A stretch of 19,032 nt of DNA from CAYWKS01 sp964458935 (GTDB lineage: Bacteria > Planctomycetota > Phycisphaerae > Phycisphaerales > Zrk34): assembly GCA_964458935.1 (NCBI GenBank), contig CAYWKS010000042.1, forward strand, positions 1 to 19,032. The letters are read 5' to 3'. Positions 16,373-19,032 of the stretch are shown here, piece by piece (the stretch's first letter is position 1; every line of letters begins with the position of its first letter). The notes under the pieces were generated by a model. It was not told the origin of the DNA. It did not search any database and worked only from the letters and a program-made list of their open reading frames with translations. A program made the position numbers and the translations under genes.

Positions 16373-17462
16373 AGCGGCCGAGCAAAGCGACTTTTCACGC
16401 ATCCGCTACGCCCAGTGCTGGGAAGACGCGGACGTGATGCTCGCCGGCCTCGACATCCAGCCGGGCGACGCCTGCCTGTCGATCGCCTCGGCGGGTGACA
16501 ACACACTGTCGATGCTCACCGCCGACCCGGCGCACGTGGTTGCCATCGACCTGAACCCCGCGCAACTCGCCTGCCTGCAACTGCGCATCGCTGCGTATCG
16601 TCAACTCAACCATTCGCAACTGCTCCAACTCATCGGCTCGACGCCTTCGGATCGTCGAGCCGAGTTGTACCAGCGATGTCGACCGGCCATGGGCGACGAA
16701 GCCCGCGCGTTCTGGGATAGCCGGCCGAAGCTCATTGCCCGTGGCATCGGCGACGTCGGCAAGTTTGAAGCATACTTCCGCGTGTTCCGCCGATGGGTCA
16801 TGCCGCTGATCCACCGACGCGCGACGGTCATTCGTCTGCTCGCCGGCGGGTCGCGTGATGAGCGAGCGCGCTTCTACCAAGCGGTGTGGAACAGTCGCCG
16901 ATGGCGCTGGCTGTTCCGCGTGTTCTTCTCCCGTCGGGTGATGGGCCGACTCGGCCGCAGCCCCGAGTTGTTCCGGTACGTCCGAGGCCCGGTCGCCGAT
17001 CGCATCCGCGAGCGCACGCGCCATGCCCTGGTCGAGTTGAACCCCGCCGACAATCCGTACCTGCAATGGATTCTGACCGGTCGGCATACCACGGCGTTGC
17101 CGCACGCCTTGCGCCCGGAGAACTTCAATGCCATCCGCGACAGGCTCGATCGCGTCGAGTGGCGGCTCGCCTCGCTTGAGGACGTGCTGGCTGATCCACA
17201 GTTGCCCCCCGTTCATCGGTTCAACCTCAGCGATGTGTTCGAGTATGTCTCGCCACAGGCCACCGCGAGACTGCTCGAGGCCATCGCGGACCGCGCCCGG
17301 GCCGGCGGGCGGCTGGTCTACTGGAACATGCTCGCGCCACGCAGTCGCCCCGACGCGCTGGCCGCGCGCCTCGAACCTCTCGACGAGCAGGCCCGCGAAC
17401 TGCATGCCCTCGACAAGGCGTTCTTCTACAGCCGATTCGTCATCGAAGAGGTGCGGCGATGA
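16362..17462 (+). CDS. BtaA-like (DUF3419) aminocarboxypropyl transferase
   Basis: This 366-residue protein carries the hallmarks of DUF3419: RYAQCWEDADV near the N-terminus (15-25), the SAM-binding loop SIASAGDNTLSML (40-52), AIDLNPAQ (61-68) and a late FNLSDVFEYVS (287-297). The known member BtaA moves the 3-amino-3-carboxypropyl group of S-adenosylmethionine to diacylglycerol, giving the homoserine ether that BtaB methylates to the betaine lipid DGTS. No BtaB-type N-methyltransferase is adjacent, so the product may stay unmethylated or the acceptor may differ, for example a prenylated glycerol or alcohol. Start ATG 16362 has a GAGG 8-10 nt upstream. The stop overlaps the next start as ATGA (17459-17462). 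Confidence 0.85.
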   Translation: MPSEAAEQSDFSRIRYAQCWEDADVMLAGLDIQPGDACLSIASAGDNTLSMLTADPAHVVAIDLNPAQLACLQLRIAAYRQLNHSQLLQLIGSTPSDRRAELYQRCRPAMGDEARAFWDSRPKLIARGIGDVGKFEAYFRVFRRWVMPLIHRRATVIRLLAGGSRDERARFYQAVWNSRRWRWLFRVFFSRRVMGRLGRSPELFRYVRGPVADRIRERTRHALVELNPADNPYLQWILTGRHTTALPHALRPENFNAIRDRLDRVEWRLASLEDVLADPQLPPVHRFNLSDVFEYVSPQATARLLEAIADRARAGGRLVYWNMLAPRSRPDALAARLEPLDEQARELHALDKAFFYSRFVIEEVRR

Positions 17463-18823
17463 TGCATCCGCTTGCGGCGATGGCGCTGGTGCTGGTGATG
17501 CTCGTCGCGCTGCTGGTGGCGTTGCGATTCGTTCAGCGCCGTGCCAGTCTCCCGCCGGAACTGACGCGCAAGGCCATGCACATCGGCATGGGCGGCGCGG
17601 TGCTCAGTTTCCCGTGGCTGTTTGACGCGGCCTGGCCGGTGGTCGTGCTGGGCTTGGTGTCCGCCGGGCTGCTGACCGGTCTGCGCCTGATCGGCCGACT
17701 CCGCTCGAGCCTGGGTGCGGTGATCGGTGGCGTCGATCGTCACAGCTTCGGCGAATTGTACTACCCTCTGGCCGTGGTGTTGTTGTTTGTGATCAGTGGC
17801 GGCGAGCCACTGATGTTCGCAATACCCATCGTGGTTCTCGCGCTCGCCGATGCCACGGCCGCGCTGATCGGCCTGTTCTATGGCCGGCACCACTACACCA
17901 CCGCCGATGGCGTCAAGTCCGCCGAGGGATCGATCGCGTTTTTCATGGTCGCCTTCCTTAGCGTCCATGTGCCTTTGCTGCTGTTCAGCGACATCGGACG
18001 GGCCGAGACGCTGCTGGTCGCGGCGATCATCGGGCTGCTGATCATGCTCGTCGAAGCCGCCAGTTGGCGCGGGCTCGACAACCTGTTCGTTCCTCTCGGC
18101 GCCTACGCCATGCTCGTGCTCTACATCGACCAGCCCGTCGTCGAGCTGGTCTGGCGATTGGCCGCAACCCTCGGTCTGGTCGGGTTCGTCTTCGCCTGGC
18201 GTCGCCGCTCAAGCCTGGATGACAGTGCGCTGATCTGCGCGGCGCTGTTCGGTTACACCGCCTGGATGCTGGGCGGTGTAGCATGGTTGATCGCCCCGCT
18301 GATCGTATTCGTCGTACATGCGATGCGCTGGCCCCGCAGCGCCACCGGCCAATCGCACAAGGTTCACGCGGTGCTCTCGGTGACTTCGGCGGGGCTTGTG
18401 TGGTTGTTCGTCTTCGTCTTCGCAGAGTTACCCGACGCATTCCTTGCCTACAACGTCGCCTTCGCCGCGCACCTGGCCGTCCTTGGCGTCTCGCGACATG
18501 CCTGGCCCATCGACAATGATTGCTCGCCCCGCCCTCATGCGGCGAAGCCACTGTGGCATGCCCTCTGGGCCGCGGCGCTCGCGCTCGCCCCCGCCGTGGC
18601 CGTCGAAAAATGGGTCAGCCCGCTTCCGACCTCGCGTGTCCTGTGGCAGGGCCTGCTCGCCGGTTGGCTGGCCGCCACGCTCGCCGCCTTCGGATTTTAC
18701 TTGCTGCTGCCCTGGCTTTACCGGCCCGCCCCGAAAGCAGCGGCCATCTACTGCGCCGGCACGATTCTGAGTATGATCGTGTCCGCCCTCACCGCCGGCA
18801 TTCTCTTCTGGTTTACTGGTTAA
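17459..18823 (+). CDS. Dolichol/phytol-kinase-like membrane lipid kinase with extra C-terminal membrane domain
   Basis: The protein has 454 residues and many transmembrane segments. The N-terminal half (1-230) has the motifs of CTP-dependent polyprenol and phytol kinases (SEC59/VTE5 type): RKAMHIGMGG (37-46), RHSFGELYYPL (94-104), ADATAALIGLFYGRHHY (130-146) with KSAEGS (153-158), and EAASWRGLDNLFVPL (199-213). Such enzymes phosphorylate a lipid alcohol in the membrane. The C-terminal half (about 235-454) adds several more helices; its first part (SSLDDSALICAALFGY with LGGVAW) resembles the DUF92/TMEM19 family that includes phytyl-phosphate kinase VTE6, but the match is weak. The usual length of the family is about 200-300 residues, so this is a fusion or extended form. 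It is the last gene of the operon. A second ATG at 17462 is an equivalent start. Confidence 0.8.
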   Translation: MMHPLAAMALVLVMLVALLVALRFVQRRASLPPELTRKAMHIGMGGAVLSFPWLFDAAWPVVVLGLVSAGLLTGLRLIGRLRSSLGAVIGGVDRHSFGELYYPLAVVLLFVISGGEPLMFAIPIVVLALADATAALIGLFYGRHHYTTADGVKSAEGSIAFFMVAFLSVHVPLLLFSDIGRAETLLVAAIIGLLIMLVEAASWRGLDNLFVPLGAYAMLVLYIDQPVVELVWRLAATLGLVGFVFAWRRRSSLDDSALICAALFGYTAWMLGGVAWLIAPLIVFVVHAMRWPRSATGQSHKVHAVLSVTSAGLVWLFVFVFAELPDAFLAYNVAFAAHLAVLGVSRHAWPIDNDCSPRPHAAKPLWHALWAAALALAPAVAVEKWVSPLPTSRVLWQGLLAGWLAATLAAFGFYLLLPWLYRPAPKAAAIYCAGTILSMIVSALTAGILFWFTG

Positions 18824-18886
18824 GTAACACCTCACCATCATTGGATACCAGTCGAAGTTGGCATTGTGAACACATGCTGTACGTCG

Positions 18887-19032
18887 AAAGTGGCCCCCGT
18901 CCAACGCGCGAGGCGCGCTTGAATCAGCCCCGGACAACGTCGCGGGAATCTGCCCCGGCTTTGTTCGCCGCTAAGTGTAACGAGGCCCCCATAAAGTCCG
19001 GGCGTTGAGCAGCGCCCTACTCAACGCGCCGC
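18887..19032 (+). repeat. Dispersed structured repeat, copy C (runs to the window end)
   Basis: Core 1 (18902-18925) is CAACGCGCGAGGCGCGC then TTGAATC, with a near-perfect CGCGC/GCGCG stem. Core 2 starts GTGTAACGAGGC at 18975, 49 nt later, and ends CCGGGCGTTGAGC at 19010. The segment between cores aligns well with copy B (GAATC, GCCC, GACAAC-like, then GCCCC). GGCCCCCGTCC precedes core 1, as GGCCCCGTCC does in copy A. The interval 18824-18886 after the last stop codon shows no clear terminator. Confidence 0.6.
19002..19027. repeat. Perfect 8-bp inverted repeat at the window edge
   Basis: GCGTTGAG (19002-19009) and CTCAACGC (19020-19027) are exact inverse complements around a 10-nt loop. The first arm belongs to core 2 of copy C, where it could instead pair with the upstream AACG. 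No T-tract follows within the window. The arm CTCAACGCGCCGC could also be the start of a further repeat unit, since core 1 of the other copies begins with a similar CCAACGCG. Confidence 0.55.

Larger units (their letters stand above)
8862..18823 (+). other. Seven-gene putative lipid/isoprenoid operon
   Basis: All seven genes are on one strand. Junctions are ATGA overlaps (genes 1/2, 4/5, 6/7), an 11-nt overlap (5/6), and gaps of 27 nt (2/3) and 7 nt (3/4). No internal promoter or terminator is evident. The layout implies one transcript and balanced synthesis of the proteins. Predicted activities cover acid activation, thioester reduction, two kinds of phosphorylation, prenyl transfer, SAM-derived head-group transfer and N-acylation. 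Function as one pathway is inference. Confidence 0.75.

Overview
The window looks like chromosomal DNA of a planctomycete, most likely of the Phycisphaerae or a neighbouring class. Three things point there: high GC content, a very large secreted protein with an N-terminal LEPRxLL motif (LEPRLLL), and a small protein with a C-terminal PEP-CTERM tail. The placement is inference; no marker gene is present.

Block 1 (402-8214, minus strand) is a probable two-gene unit for the cell surface. It holds a 2359-residue multidomain LEPRxLL protein and, 22 nt downstream, a PEP-CTERM protein of about 236 residues. A plausible promoter and 5' leader for this unit lie in the divergent intergenic region.

Block 2 (8862-18823, plus strand) is a compact seven-gene operon with ATGA overlaps or very short gaps. 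In order it encodes: a GNAT-type acyltransferase, an OleC-like acyl-adenylating enzyme, a class I HMG-CoA-reductase-like enzyme, a UbiA-family membrane prenyltransferase, a rifampin-phosphotransferase-like enzyme of the PEP-synthase family, a BtaA/DUF3419 aminocarboxypropyl transferase, and a polytopic CTP-dependent lipid kinase of the dolichol/phytol kinase type with an extra membrane domain. Together they read as acid activation, reduction of a thioester to an alcohol, phosphorylation, prenyl transfer and head-group transfer. That suggests a dedicated pathway for an unusual membrane lipid or isoprenoid. I do not recognise this combination as a described pathway, and it is the best candidate here for an undescribed system.

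The non-coding DNA is the second point of interest. The three gene-free stretches (1-401, 8215-8861, 18824-19032) each carry a diverged copy, in the same orientation, of one structured repeat of roughly 130-220 bp. Two conserved cores sit 47-49 nt apart in all three copies and each can fold into hairpins. The copies flank both gene blocks. No rRNA, tRNA, CRISPR array, transposase or integrase was seen.
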